Shown: in pieces, positions 41,712-51,118 of the stretch | Layout of the letters: each line of letters begins with the position of its first letter | Position numbering within the stretch: the stretch's first letter is position 1 | Source: Gammaproteobacteria bacterium | Lineage (GTDB): Bacteria > Pseudomonadota > Gammaproteobacteria > DSM-16500 | Length of the DNA: 64,000 nt | NCBI GenBank assembly: GCA_019634835.1 | Contig: JAHCAO010000004.1 | Location: 96,146-160,145, forward strand | Direction: 5' to 3' | Made by a program: the position numbers and the translations under genes | The notes under the pieces: model-generated | Told to the model about the DNA's origin: nothing | The model's database searches: none | What the model saw: only the letters and a program-made list of their open reading frames with translations

Positions 41712-41978
41712 TCAAAGGTTAGACGGTCCCCCTTTTACGGTGGGTCCTCCTGGCTGCACTGTAGCTTCCTTTTCCAGTTCAATCGCATTGTCTAATAATT
41801 TTAAGATCTTCTTGTAAGTAGCTGTATTGTCACTATACGTTTTTTGGCCACTAAAGTTGATAATCGGTCTTTCTTCCCGGAGATAGGCAAGGTCTCCAGT
41901 TGTTGCATTTACAGTAATGTTCTCCCTCAATAAAAAAGCTTCGTGTTTCTGGAGTGCTAAGATATGGTCAGTAATCAC
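41712..41978 (-). CDS. Small hypothetical protein
   Basis: An 88-residue ORF with a GTG start (41976-41978); GGAAG lies upstream but far away. The sequence is soluble, mixed alpha-type (LLDNAIELEKEATVQ), ending in a Gly/Pro-rich tail (PGGPTVKGG). I recognise no family. It lies between ruvC and the IQ-motif gene and is divergent from the latter, sharing an AT-rich 167-bp region. Codon use looks protein-like. It may be real, but no similarity supports it. Confidence 0.4.
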   Translation of the reverse strand: MITDHILALQKHEAFLLRENITVNATTGDLAYLREERPIINFSGQKTYSDNTATYKKILKLLDNAIELEKEATVQPGGPTVKGGPSNL

Positions 41979-42145
41979 CTTTACTGCATCTTCCTTTTTC
42001 TACCCGATCCACAAATTTCAACGAAAAAACAATTAATAATGTGTAGAAAAAGAACAACTTCTGATAATATTAGTTTAATAAATAAACTATACATTTTTCT
42101 GCTTTATTTTTATTACAATATTAAAAACCTAACGAGGATACTATT

Positions 42146-43108
42146 ATGCAACGCACTGATACCCATGATGTCGTTAAAATTCAATCAATTATAAGAGGCG
42201 CTAGAGTAAGAGCACAATATCAAATCAATCCATTGAGCCATGCTGAGTTAGAAAATTATGAGGCCTTTGTGATTGGCAATGACCCACAAATGCCACCTGA
42301 ATTAAATAATTACTGTGAAGCGGCGGATAAGATTGCATTGGTCGCTACGTCTGGTATGCGTGCTGTATCATTGGCTTGTAAGTTAGGGAATACTAATCAA
42401 ATACCGAAGATTATTTTGGTAGATAACAGTATGCAAGTAACTGCTTTTTGGCAAGCAATGCGTTGTTTTATGCAAAATGATGCAAAAGCGGGTACAGAAG
42501 TCTTGTTTAAGCAAAACTTACCCGTGTTTTTACGTAGCCATGAGAGTTTATATAGAGATTTCCCGGCAGACGCTTTCAAAGCTGACTGTACTGATAAGAT
42601 CAAATATTTATCCCAGGATATATCAGGTTATTTTCAAGCGCTAATCAATAAATATGGTTATGACTTCGTCAGAAAAGTGATTTCACATGCATCGGTAATC
42701 AAGCAATCGTGGGCAGATGTGGAAACATTTGGTAAAATCAAAAATATTTTAAATTATCTTGGTATCAATAAGGTAATTACGTATCCCTCTAATATTGTTA
42801 GCTGTATATCAGATCAAGCAATAAGAGAACAGGTTTTGAGAAATATTGAATCATTATCACCTATGCTCTCTGTACATACTGATCTTTGTAGTAGGCATGA
42901 TCATCCAGAAAAAGTGTTATTGATCACTAATCAAAGACCTGCTGCTGTACAGTCAACCTTGTTTCAATCCACTTGCTTGAATTCAGCAGCAGGTCAGCAA
43001 ACATCTCAAGGTGGTGAGTTAAGCTTGGAGCAGCTAGTGTATTTATTAATGGCGGCAGCTATGCAAGCTCAGAATAATCAGGGTTCACCTGGATTGAAAA
43101 ATAACTAA
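42146..43108 (+). CDS. IQ-motif protein with Rossmann/methyltransferase-like core; candidate effector
   Basis: A 320-residue soluble protein. Residues 12-25 (IQSIIRGARVRAQY) match the calmodulin-binding IQ consensus exactly: I-Q-x3-R-G-x3-R-x2-Y. Residues 60-100 show a beta-alpha-beta unit with VATSGMRAVSLACKL followed by an acidic strand end, IILVDNS, reminiscent of SAM-dependent transferases. I do not recognise the family. The C-terminus is Gln/Asn/Gly-rich. RBS CGAGGAT is upstream and a terminator follows, so it is a single-gene unit. IQ motifs are rare in bacteria and typical of eukaryotic partners, which suggests a secreted protein acting in a host. It splits ruvC from ruvA, consistent with insertion. 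Confidence 0.65.
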   Translation: MQRTDTHDVVKIQSIIRGARVRAQYQINPLSHAELENYEAFVIGNDPQMPPELNNYCEAADKIALVATSGMRAVSLACKLGNTNQIPKIILVDNSMQVTAFWQAMRCFMQNDAKAGTEVLFKQNLPVFLRSHESLYRDFPADAFKADCTDKIKYLSQDISGYFQALINKYGYDFVRKVISHASVIKQSWADVETFGKIKNILNYLGINKVITYPSNIVSCISDQAIREQVLRNIESLSPMLSVHTDLCSRHDHPEKVLLITNQRPAAVQSTLFQSTCLNSAAGQQTSQGGELSLEQLVYLLMAAAMQAQNNQGSPGLKNN

Positions 43109-43153
43109 ACCATTATCTTTCTGAGATAGCAGGGTTTGTATTGATCAGATAAA

Positions 43154-43190
43154 CTCAGCCATAAGTGGCTGAGTGTTTAAAAATTGTTTT
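43154..43190 (+). terminator. Rho-independent terminator after the IQ-motif gene
   Basis: CTCAGCCA and TGGCTGAG form an 8-bp stem around TAAG, followed by TGTTTAAAAATTGTTTT. Confidence 0.6.
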
Positions 43191-43252
43191 ATTGAAAACT
43201 CTTACATGGGTATATCATTGAACGTAATGCGTCTTAATGACAAGGGTTGGGC

Positions 43253-43864
43253 ATGATTGGGCAAATTCGCGGTATTATTTTAGAAAAACAACCTCCGCAG
43301 TTGTTAGTGGAAGTACATGGTGTAGGTTATGAAATGGATGCGCCAATGAGCACATTCTATCAATTACCAGATGTGAATCAGGAAGTCATTTTATTTACTC
43401 ACTTTATTGTGCGTGAAGATGCTCATCATTTATATGGATTTTATACTCGTGATGAACGATTATTATTTCGCACCTTACTAAAAGTAAATGGTGTAGGCCC
43501 GCGTTTAGCATTAACGATTTTATCTAGCATTGTCCCTGAAGAATTTGTGCGCTGTGTTCTTCATAATGATACAGCAAGCCTGGTACGTCTTCCTGGAGTC
43601 GGTAAAAAAACAGCAGAGCGATTAGTAATTGAAATGCGTGATAAATTGTCTGATTGGTGCCAGAGTACGGGTATTTCCACAGAAGCAGCAACCCTCATGA
43701 AGCACGAACATCATAGTCGCCATCAAATACTACAAGATGCGATATCCGCACTGATTACCTTAGGATATAAGCAGCAAGAAGCAGGCCGTATGGTGACAAA
43801 AATTGATGATGGTTCTGCAAATAGTGAAGAATTAATACGTCGTGCGTTGCGGGAGATGATGTGA
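43253..43864 (+). CDS. ruvA: Holliday junction branch migration protein RuvA
   Basis: The junction-binding subunit of the RuvAB motor. 203 residues from ATG 43253 ([12 protein letters not shown], the family start). Domain II has two helix-hairpin-helix motifs: [16 protein letters not shown] and [16 protein letters not shown]. The C-terminal domain III ([13 protein letters not shown]) contacts RuvB. The stop overlaps the ruvB start (TGATG). Its upstream neighbour is the IQ-motif gene rather than ruvC. Confidence 0.95.
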   Translation: MIGQIRGIILEKQPPQLLVEVHGVGYEMDAPMSTFYQLPDVNQEVILFTHFIVREDAHHLYGFYTRDERLLFRTLLKVNGVGPRLALTILSSIVPEEFVRCVLHNDTASLVRLPGVGKKTAERLVIEMRDKLSDWCQSTGISTEAATLMKHEHHSRHQILQDAISALITLGYKQQEAGRMVTKIDDGSANSEELIRRALREMM

Positions 43865-44907
43865 TGAACACTGATAGAATGATTGCGCCGGAGCAGCAAG
43901 AAAATGATTCTCTGGATAGAGCATTGCGGCCAAAATTATTGCGTGATTACATAGGTCAAGAATCTGTTCAGGAACAAATGGACATTTTTATTCGTGCAGC
44001 AAAAGCACGTAATGAGGCACTGGATCACGTTCTCATTTTTGGGCCGCCAGGATTAGGTAAGACGACGCTAGCAAATATTATCGCACATGAGTTAAATGTA
44101 AGTTTAAAACAAACTTCTGGCCCTGTATTAGAGCGGCCTGGTGATGTCGCTGCTTTGCTGACAAATTTACAAGCGGGTGATGTGTTATTCATTGATGAAA
44201 TTCATCGTTTAAGCCCTGTTGTTGAAGAAGTGTTATACCCAGCGATGGAAGATTATCAAATTGATATCATGATAGGGGAAGGCCCTGCTGCTCGGTCTAT
44301 TAAGCTTGATTTGCCGCAATTTACTTTAATAGGTGCAACGACACGCGCTGGATTGCTGACCTCACCGTTACGCGACCGATTTGGAATCGTTCAAAGATTA
44401 GAGTTTTATCAAACCAAACACTTAACACAAATTGTGTTGCGTTCCGCTCACATACTTAATGTTGAGATTGAGCTAACAGGAGGTGAAGAAATTGCACGTC
44501 GTTCTCGTGGTACACCAAGAATCGCTAACCGTTTATTGCGCCGCGTGCGGGACTATGCAGAAATCAAAGCAAATGGCAAAGTGACCAAAGAGGTGGTGAA
44601 ACAAGCTTTAGATTTTCTTAATGTGGATAGTCAAGGCTTTGATGTGATGGATCAAAAATTATTGTTGGCATTGATGGAAAAATTTAGTGGTGGTCCAGTG
44701 GGTTTGGAAAGTTTGGCTGCTTTTATTAATGAAGAGAAAAGCACGATAGAAGATGTGATTGAACCTTTCTTGATTCAACAAGGATTTATGCTGCGAACCC
44801 CTCGTGGACGAATAGCTACCAAACATGCTTATTCACATTTTGGATTAAAAATGCCTGAAAAATTGCATGCCCCGCAGACGGTCAGTTTATTTGAAGGAGT
44901 GGAATAG
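43864..44907 (+). CDS. ruvB: Holliday junction branch migration ATPase RuvB
   Basis: The AAA+ motor of branch migration. 347 residues. Walker [12 protein letters not shown], Walker [10 protein letters not shown], sensor 1 GATTRAG and the arginine finger region SPLRDRFG are present; the C-terminal winged helix follows. ATG 43864 overlaps the ruvA stop; a GTG at 43861 is a less likely start. A P1 relic starts directly after the stop. The acyl-CoA thioesterase ybgC usually found between here and tolQ is absent. Confidence 0.96.
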   Translation: MNTDRMIAPEQQENDSLDRALRPKLLRDYIGQESVQEQMDIFIRAAKARNEALDHVLIFGPPGLGKTTLANIIAHELNVSLKQTSGPVLERPGDVAALLTNLQAGDVLFIDEIHRLSPVVEEVLYPAMEDYQIDIMIGEGPAARSIKLDLPQFTLIGATTRAGLLTSPLRDRFGIVQRLEFYQTKHLTQIVLRSAHILNVEIELTGGEEIARRSRGTPRIANRLLRRVRDYAEIKANGKVTKEVVKQALDFLNVDSQGFDVMDQKLLLALMEKFSGGPVGLESLAAFINEEKSTIEDVIEPFLIQQGFMLRTPRGRIATKHAYSHFGLKMPEKLHAPQTVSLFEGVE

Positions 44908-44910
44908 GTG

Positions 44911-45053
44911 TGTTCCTTGTGTGGGTTTTGCTCTCACAGATTCCTGTCTGCGAGTGAATGGTTCATATAAAATACCCTCTTCCTTTCGCGGCAAAAAACT
45001 CGTCATGCATCCAGGAAAATTTAAGTGAAATGCTACGGGTATATTTGCGCTTG
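44911..45053. repeat. P1 relic lacking the left arm
   Basis: Central P1 sequence (TTGTGTGGGTTTTGCTCTCA, then TCCTGTCTGCGAGTGAATGG) and the complete right arm ending TGCTACGGGTATA are present; the left arm is lost at the ruvB stop codon. It occupies the place where ybgC is usually found. Confidence 0.75.
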
Positions 45054-45175
45054 ACCAGTATGCCAGATAAAATGTTATGCAAGGGAGCATTCCAGGTTGT
45101 TTGTGTGAATGATGATTTTCAGTCCAGGGCATTGCTAGACGTATCCACTTTAGAGACGATTCGGAGAACAATAAC

Positions 45176-45874
45176 GTGAATTACGATACCAGTTTATTAA
45201 GTTATTTTATGCAGGCAGGGTTGGTCGTTAAAGCAGTGATGTTAGTTCTTGTTAGTGCGTCAATTTTTTCTTGGACTTACATTTTGCAGCGTATGTTTTA
45301 TTTACGTGGTGTGGGTAAATCTGCTGGTAGGTTTGAGCAAGCATTCTGGTCGGGAGAGGATTTAGCTAAACTTTACGCAGGTGGACAACGTAAACAGATA
45401 TTGGAAGGGTTGGAAGCTATCTTCCATGCTGGTTTTAAAGAATTTTTACGTTTTCGCAAACAAGCGGGGTCAGCAATGGACCTTGTCATGGAGAATACAA
45501 AGCGTGCTATGCGTGTTGCACAAATGCGTGAGCAAGACAAGCTGGAAGCACATTTGCCATTTCTTGCAATTGTTGGGTCCACTAGCCCTTATGTGGGTTT
45601 ATTTGGTACGGTTTGGGGCATCATGCAAGCATTCCGCGCATTAGCCAATGTTCAGCAAGCGACTATTTCCATGGTTGCGCCAGGAATAGCGGAAGCTTTG
45701 ATTGCAACAGCGCTGGGGTTATTTGCTGCTATTCCTGCTGTGATCGCTTATAACCGTTTTATTACAGACATCGGTCGTTTAATGAATCGCTTTGATGCTT
45801 TTGAAGAAGAATTCACAAATATACTGATTCGCCAGTCGCAGCAGAATCCTGCTCGAATGGAAATAGTGGAGTAA
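45176..45874 (+). CDS. tolQ: Tol-Pal system proton channel protein TolQ
   Basis: An inner-membrane protein of 232 residues that forms, with TolR, the proton-driven motor energising TolA for outer-membrane constriction. Three transmembrane helices: about 15-37, 134-155 and 168-190; the long cytosolic loop lies between the first two. VGSTSPYVGLFGTVWGIM and APGIAEALIATALGLFAAIPA are the ExbB/TolQ signatures. The start is GTG at 45176, with GGAG 9 bases upstream. It begins the Tol-Pal operon. Confidence 0.95.
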   Translation: MNYDTSLLSYFMQAGLVVKAVMLVLVSASIFSWTYILQRMFYLRGVGKSAGRFEQAFWSGEDLAKLYAGGQRKQILEGLEAIFHAGFKEFLRFRKQAGSAMDLVMENTKRAMRVAQMREQDKLEAHLPFLAIVGSTSPYVGLFGTVWGIMQAFRALANVQQATISMVAPGIAEALIATALGLFAAIPAVIAYNRFITDIGRLMNRFDAFEEEFTNILIRQSQQNPARMEIVE

Positions 45875-45879
45875 TCATC

Positions 45880-46335
45880 ATGGCGCACTTACATCAGCCT
45901 GGATCACGACGGCCTATGTCTGATATCAATGTGGTTCCATTCATTGATGTGATGTTGGTATTACTGGTAATTTTTATGATTACCACACCGCTCTTGACTC
46001 AGGGGGTAAAAGTAGAATTACCCAAAACAACTGCGAAAGCGATAGATGAGAAGCAAAAAGAGCCATTAATTGTAACGGTAGATTCATCTGGCAATTATTA
46101 TCTTAATCTTGCAGATAAGCCAGATCAGCCCATCACAGCGCGTACATTAAGTTACTTGGTGACGACACAACTTTCTAAGCAGCAAGGCATTGAGCAGCGT
46201 CCGGTACTTGTACGCGGCGATAAAAATGTGAATTATGGGAAAGTGGTTGAAGCAATGGTTTTGTTGCAACAAGCTGGTGCTAAAAGCGTAGGGCTGATTA
46301 CTCAGCCTATGCCGCCTGATAAAAAGGTTGGTTAA
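45880..46335 (+). CDS. tolR: Tol-Pal system protein TolR
   Basis: A 151-residue protein with one N-terminal transmembrane helix (residues about 20-40) and a periplasmic domain. The channel Asp lies in PFIDVMLVLLVIFMIT. The pattern RRPMSDINVVPFIDVM is diagnostic. It is 5 bp after tolQ and 6 bp before tolA, so all three are cotranscribed. Confidence 0.95.
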   Translation: MAHLHQPGSRRPMSDINVVPFIDVMLVLLVIFMITTPLLTQGVKVELPKTTAKAIDEKQKEPLIVTVDSSGNYYLNLADKPDQPITARTLSYLVTTQLSKQQGIEQRPVLVRGDKNVNYGKVVEAMVLLQQAGAKSVGLITQPMPPDKKVG

Positions 46336-46341
46336 TGTCAC

Positions 46342-47181
46342 ATGGCTGCACCTCAAAATAATGACAAGTATTTCTTTGTTTCGATTGTCTTTCATATCGG
46401 TGTTTTGCTTGTGTTGGTATTTAGCTTTGAATCTTCTTCCGTTATGCCGGTTTTTGAAAATACTAACAAAAACGATGTGATTAGTGCTGTTGTTCTAGGG
46501 GACTCGCCGAAGAGTAAAATATTACCAAAGCAGCTTACTCCGCAGCCGATGTTACAGCCAGTAAAAGAAATACCTCACCCTGAGCCACAACCTGTTAAAT
46601 CAGCCCCTGTGGAAATGCAGAAAGATAAGATTGCACTTAAGAAAGCTGAAAGCAAAAAAAAGCTTGCGGAACAGAGAGTGCAGGAAGTAATCAAGCAAAA
46701 AGATTTATTTGGTAAGGATTTACTAGCTGATATCAAGAAATTAAATGATAAACAGAAGAAACTTGTACAGAAACGTGAACAATTGAATTTTCAAAAAGTG
46801 TTACGCGAGCAAGCAGAAAAATCATTACGCCAGCAGTTATTAAATGAAGAAATTAAATTGCAAGGAACGCAAATTAGGCAATCATCAGGTCAGGTAAACA
46901 AATATAAGGCATTAATATTGCAAGCGATTAGTGAGCATTGGGTGATTCCAACGCAAGCTAACAAGCATTTATATTGTGAATTGATGATTCGAGTTGCTCC
47001 TGGTGGGATGGTATTAGAGGTTCAAGTGACTAGGACTAGTGGTGATCCTTCTCTTGATAGTTCTGCGCGAGCGGCGGTATTAAAGGCTTCGCCTTTACCT
47101 GTGCCTTCTGATCCAGGTGTTTTTGAAGCATTCCGTCAGTTTGTTTTAAAAGTTAAACCAGAGAATATTTTGGATGGATAG
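46342..47181 (+). CDS. tolA: Tol-Pal system protein TolA
   Basis: A 279-residue periplasm-spanning protein. The N-terminal helix (FFVSIVFHIGVLLVLVFSF) with its SHLS-like His anchors it to TolQR. A Pro-rich section (PQPMLQPVKEIPHPEPQP) and a Lys/Gln/Glu-rich coiled coil follow to about residue 180. The C-terminal TonB-like domain has SEHWVIPTQANKHLYCELMI and SGDPSLDSSARAAV. It is shorter than E. coli TolA (421) because the coiled-coil stalk is reduced. A P4 element and a GGDEF-EAL gene separate it from tolB. Confidence 0.93.
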   Translation: MAAPQNNDKYFFVSIVFHIGVLLVLVFSFESSSVMPVFENTNKNDVISAVVLGDSPKSKILPKQLTPQPMLQPVKEIPHPEPQPVKSAPVEMQKDKIALKKAESKKKLAEQRVQEVIKQKDLFGKDLLADIKKLNDKQKKLVQKREQLNFQKVLREQAEKSLRQQLLNEEIKLQGTQIRQSSGQVNKYKALILQAISEHWVIPTQANKHLYCELMIRVAPGGMVLEVQVTRTSGDPSLDSSARAAVLKASPLPVPSDPGVFEAFRQFVLKVKPENILDG

Positions 47182-47210
47182 GGTCCTGATAGACATGAGG
47201 CGGCTTGCGG

Positions 47211-47320
47211 CTAGTACATTGTCAGCCTAACTGACCAATGGTTGCATTGCCTCGGGGTCTTGTCATAGTCAACTCTCGGAATCTACTTCAGTAAGGGTCA
47301 GTTAGCTGACAATGTACTAG
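47211..47320. repeat. P4 element, copy c
   Basis: The ends CTAGTACATTGTCAGC and GCTGACAATGTACTAG are inverted repeats, extended inward by TAACTGACC/GGTCAGTTA. GCCTCGGGGTC is shared with copy a. It lies inside the Tol-Pal operon between tolA and the GGDEF-EAL gene. Confidence 0.8.
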
Positions 47321-47343
47321 GTTTATTAGGAGATAGCGCATTC

Positions 47344-48816
47344 ATGTTATTGGCTTTGGTGGGTTACATAGGATGTATTGTATTTGGTTATGCTTATTTC
47401 AAAAGTAGGGCCAGAATAAAATTAATTAAGAGCCAAGCGGTTGCTCAGCAAGCTGAATTAGAAAAATCACATCAATCCAGACAGAATTTGCACGATGAGT
47501 TGTGCGCTTTGCAAGACAAGCTGCAAAATGCCATTCAAGATCCCATCACCAAATTATTGGGTTGGCAATTATTTGAAGATCGAGTTCAGCAAAGTATCAA
47601 TGAAAGTGCGCGTTATCAATTTAACATGGCGATACTGTCTATTGATATTGATAATTTTAAAGTTATCAACGAAGCCTTAGGCTATGATATAGGCGATGCT
47701 TTGTTGTTAGAAATTGCTAAGCGCCTTAAGCTGTGCATACGGCAAGTTGACAGCCTCAGTCGAATGGCAAGAGATACGTTTATCGTTTTACTAGCACAAC
47801 TTAGCAAATCAGAGATGGCAGCTATTGTTGCGCAACGTATGCTGCAAGCACTCGCGCAGCCTATCAAAATAAAAGAACATACGTTTTATATCACGGCGTG
47901 TATCGGTATCGCTGTTTATCCAGCTGATGGCAGTGATACTGTTTCATTACTAAGAAATGCTGATAAAGCACTGCATCTTGCGAAAGAGCAAGGGAAACAT
48001 GCTTATCAGTTTTATCAAGAAAAAATACATACAACTAGTCAGCGCGAATTAGCTATTTCCATAGGCTTGAATCGTGAATGGGATTCGCAAGAGTTTGAAA
48101 TTCATTATCAACCTATCATAAATGTGAAAGATAAAAATATTTTTTGTATGGAAGCGTCATTACGTTGGCGGCATCCTGATTTAGGTTTAGTAACTCAGCC
48201 TGAATTATTAAACTATGCCGAAAAATACGGTAAATTAAATGTTGTCACTGAATGGCTATTGCATCATGCAGGCCGACAATTTCTCCATTGGCGTAGTGTA
48301 GGCGTGACACCCATGTACCTGGGTATTGTCCTGCCAGTGAAACAATTACAGAATAGTGGCTTTATTTATCGGATTTCACAAATTTTGCAAGAGTTGCTAT
48401 TTAATCCTGAATGGTTGCTATTCATCATCCAAGAAAGTTCTGTACCGAGTTCATTTGATGGATTGGAGAAAGGCCTTAATATGTTGAAATACCTTAATAT
48501 TAAACTAGCGATAGATCATTTTGGTGCAGGTTTATTTACATTAGGTGATTTAAAAAAAATCTCTGTCAATTATCTCAAATTAGATCCGTTATTCATCAAT
48601 GATATTGAACGTAATCAAAAATCAGAGGAGTTCGTGAAGGCAATGATTTCTTTAGCGGCCAGTTTGTCTGCTCAGCTGATTATTCCAGGGGTGGAGTTAG
48701 AACAGCAAATGATAAAATTGCAAGCATTGGGTGGTACACTCATGCAAGGGAAGTTTATGGATAGTTTGCTTCCAGGAAAAGAGACGATGATCTCGGGAGC
48801 AGAGTCGTTAATTTAA
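47344..48816 (+). CDS. Degenerate GGDEF-EAL protein
   Basis: A 490-residue protein: one N-terminal transmembrane helix (2-20), a coiled coil (25-65), a GGDEF fold (about 70-225) and an EAL fold (about 235-485). Both active sites are lost. The GGDEF signature reads RMARDTF in place of RxGGDEF. EAL reads EAS, and DDFGTG is DHFGAG. The I-site RxxD is not evident. Cyclase and phosphodiesterase activity are therefore unlikely; it may bind c-di-GMP or a protein partner. AGGAGA upstream of ATG 47344 supports the start. It interrupts the Tol-Pal operon, and a link to septation or envelope constriction is possible but untested. Confidence 0.85.
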   Translation: MLLALVGYIGCIVFGYAYFKSRARIKLIKSQAVAQQAELEKSHQSRQNLHDELCALQDKLQNAIQDPITKLLGWQLFEDRVQQSINESARYQFNMAILSIDIDNFKVINEALGYDIGDALLLEIAKRLKLCIRQVDSLSRMARDTFIVLLAQLSKSEMAAIVAQRMLQALAQPIKIKEHTFYITACIGIAVYPADGSDTVSLLRNADKALHLAKEQGKHAYQFYQEKIHTTSQRELAISIGLNREWDSQEFEIHYQPIINVKDKNIFCMEASLRWRHPDLGLVTQPELLNYAEKYGKLNVVTEWLLHHAGRQFLHWRSVGVTPMYLGIVLPVKQLQNSGFIYRISQILQELLFNPEWLLFIIQESSVPSSFDGLEKGLNMLKYLNIKLAIDHFGAGLFTLGDLKKISVNYLKLDPLFINDIERNQKSEEFVKAMISLAASLSAQLIIPGVELEQQMIKLQALGGTLMQGKFMDSLLPGKETMISGAESLI

Positions 48817-48873
48817 CATGAGCATTGTCTAAGCTGTTGGCTTAATCATCATTTCTTTCTCATGTTTAACAAA

Positions 48874-49092
48874 TCAATTAATATGCCCAGTCTTTAAACC
48901 CTGTTTCTGTATCTCGTTGTTACTGACAAACTCTTCAGCGTTACCAGATTTCAGAGCATTCGAATATAGTCTTTCCATATCACGAGTTGCCTGTAACACT
49001 GAAATACATATTGTATTTTGCTCTATGGCATATAAATAATATTGAGTATTACTGAGTCGATCTGAGAGCGATAAATGAGTATACTTTCCCAT
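48874..49092 (-). CDS. Possible small hypothetical protein
   Basis: A 72-residue ORF antisense to the Tol operon, in the 328-bp gap between the GGDEF-EAL gene and tolB. The sequence ([18 protein letters not shown], then [14 protein letters not shown]) looks like a helical soluble protein, but no family is recognised and the ribosome site is weak. The rest of this gap shows nothing else. Confidence 0.25.
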   Translation of the reverse strand: MGKYTHLSLSDRLSNTQYYLYAIEQNTICISVLQATRDMERLYSNALKSGNAEEFVSNNEIQKQGLKTGHIN

Positions 49093-49144
49093 GCAAGAGT
49101 CTCTTTGTTATGGTATAACACGTGAGTTTGAAGGGGTCATGATC

Positions 49145-50452
49145 ATGCGCAAGATAATTCGTTTGTTATTATTCATACTCGTTACCACTATACCTTATTC
49201 CACCTATGCAATTTTAAGTATGGAATTGACTCGTGGTGTGGCGGGAGCAATACCCATAGCGGTTGTGCCATTTGCTGTGCAGGGAAGTACGCCACAAGAT
49301 ATTTCTGGAATTATTGCAAATGACTTACAAAATAGTGGGCGATTTAAAGTAGTTGGAAAAAATTTACTCAGCGAATTCCCAAGTACTGCAGACAAAGCAT
49401 CTACTGAATATTTCCGTAAACTAGGGACAGATAGTGTAGTGGTTGGTAGGACAATTTCGCTAGGTGGCGATCGCTTTCAAGTCAACTTTCAATTGCTGGA
49501 TATGTTTCGTGGTAAGGGCGCAGCTAGTGTAGTCATCGATAAAAATTACACGGTTCCGGGCAGCGACATGCGTAAACTTGCGCACCATATTAGTGACTTG
49601 ATCTACGAACAAATCACAGGCACGCGTGGTGTTTTTTCAACGAAGATTGCCTATGTTGTTGTACAACGGTCTGCAAATTCCTCCACTCGTTACTTATTGG
49701 AAGTGTCAGATCAAGATGGTTACAATCCTCGGCCGTTGCTAGATTCCCCAGAACCTATTATGTCACCTTCATGGTCGCCTAATGGGAGGCAAATTGCCTA
49801 TGTTTCCTTCGAAAATCGCCGTGCAGGCATTTTTCTGCAAGATATCATGTCGGGCGGGCGGCGGTTGCTAAGCGAATTTCCTGGTATTAATGGCGCACCT
49901 GCATGGTCACCTGATGGTACTAAGCTGGCACTTGTGCTTTCTAAAAATGGTTCGCCTAATATTTATATTATGAATATTGCTAGTGGCGGACTCACGCAAG
50001 TGACGCATGATTTTTATATCAATACTGAGCCAGCGTGGTCTCCAGGTGGTAAGATTTTATTATTTACTTCTAATCGAAGCGGTGGCCCGCAGATATATCA
50101 GGCTAATCTTTCTAATGGCGCAATATCACGCGTGACGTATGATGGTGATTATAATGCTCGTGCTTCCTATACGCGTGATGGCAAATATATTGCAATGATT
50201 CATCGTGTATCAGGCATTTATAATATTGCTATTTTAGATCTAGATACAGGAACCATGCGGGTATTAAACAGCTCTGTAGGGGATAGCGCGTCACCGAGTC
50301 TCGCACCGAACGGCAGTATGGTTCTCTACGATACTGTATACGGAGGGCGTAATGTACTAGCTATGGTTTCTTCTGATGGGCGTGTTCAATTACGGTTGCC
50401 TGCACGGAATGGCGAAGCACAAGATCCGTCTTGGTCACCATTTTTGGGGTAA
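49145..50452 (+). CDS. tolB: Tol-Pal system beta-propeller protein TolB
   Basis: A periplasmic protein of 435 residues that binds Pal and TolA. A signal peptide ([20 protein letters not shown], cleaved after Ala) leads to the N-terminal domain ([10 protein letters not shown]) and a six-bladed propeller with repeated [27 protein letters not shown] and [14 protein letters not shown] units. ATG 49145 is chosen because GAAGGGG is 8 bases upstream; the ORF opens earlier at 49091. Confidence 0.95.
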   Translation: MRKIIRLLLFILVTTIPYSTYAILSMELTRGVAGAIPIAVVPFAVQGSTPQDISGIIANDLQNSGRFKVVGKNLLSEFPSTADKASTEYFRKLGTDSVVVGRTISLGGDRFQVNFQLLDMFRGKGAASVVIDKNYTVPGSDMRKLAHHISDLIYEQITGTRGVFSTKIAYVVVQRSANSSTRYLLEVSDQDGYNPRPLLDSPEPIMSPSWSPNGRQIAYVSFENRRAGIFLQDIMSGGRRLLSEFPGINGAPAWSPDGTKLALVLSKNGSPNIYIMNIASGGLTQVTHDFYINTEPAWSPGGKILLFTSNRSGGPQIYQANLSNGAISRVTYDGDYNARASYTRDGKYIAMIHRVSGIYNIAILDLDTGTMRVLNSSVGDSASPSLAPNGSMVLYDTVYGGRNVLAMVSSDGRVQLRLPARNGEAQDPSWSPFLG

Positions 50453-50581
50453 TAATGACTGGATGCAAAAAACTCGTACAGGCATCCCAATGAAAGAGAA
50501 GTATATGCCACTTGACTTCATAACTTGTTCTCAAGGTATACTTTCGCAATGTTCACTTTATGGATATTAAGGGGGGAGATT

Positions 50582-51112
50582 ATGAAATTAAGGAAATGGG
50601 TACATGTTATTTTAGTGGGTAGCGCTATGATTACTCTTGCTGCTTGTTCGTCGCATAGAAAACAAGATCAATCTGCAATCGATGCTGCTAATGCTTCATA
50701 TAGCAGACATAGGGGTGTAGCTGCTTCAGGCTTAGGTGCGGAATCTGATTTTACTGATCAGGCAAGAGGCGGGCATCAGCTATCTAAGCGTATTTACTAT
50801 TTTGATTATGATAGCAATGTTGTGCATGATGCGGATAAGCCTGCTATTATGGCCAATGCAAATTATTTAGTCTCTCATCCTCGGGTAAAAGTTATGTTAG
50901 AAGGCCACACAGATCCTCGTGGTAGCCGTGAGTATAATATTGGGTTGGGCGAGCGCCGTGCGAATGCCGTTGCATCGATTCTTATTGCAAAAGGTGTTAA
51001 CCCAGCGCAAATTCGTGTTGTGAGCTATGGTGCAGAGAAATTAGCATCGCCTGGCCATACTGAGGCAGCTTACCGGCTGGATCGTCGTGTTGTTCTTGTT
51101 TATCTCAAGTGA
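50582..51112 (+). CDS. pal: Peptidoglycan-associated lipoprotein Pal
   Basis: An outer-membrane lipoprotein of 176 residues. Signal II: KWVHVILVGSAMITLAAC, with lipobox LAAC. The OmpA-like domain (about 75-175) has IYYFDYDSNVV and EGHTDPRGSREYNIGLGERR, the diaminopimelate-binding region. GGGGGGAGA precedes ATG 50582. It anchors the outer membrane to peptidoglycan and partners with TolB. Confidence 0.96.
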   Translation: MKLRKWVHVILVGSAMITLAACSSHRKQDQSAIDAANASYSRHRGVAASGLGAESDFTDQARGGHQLSKRIYYFDYDSNVVHDADKPAIMANANYLVSHPRVKVMLEGHTDPRGSREYNIGLGERRANAVASILIAKGVNPAQIRVVSYGAEKLASPGHTEAAYRLDRRVVLVYLK

Positions 51113-51118
51113 TAATTT

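Noticed and set aside
50461..50486. P1 arm fragment (GCAAAAAACTCGT) between tolB and pal
   Set aside because: Only about 13 bp match; recorded here but not annotated.
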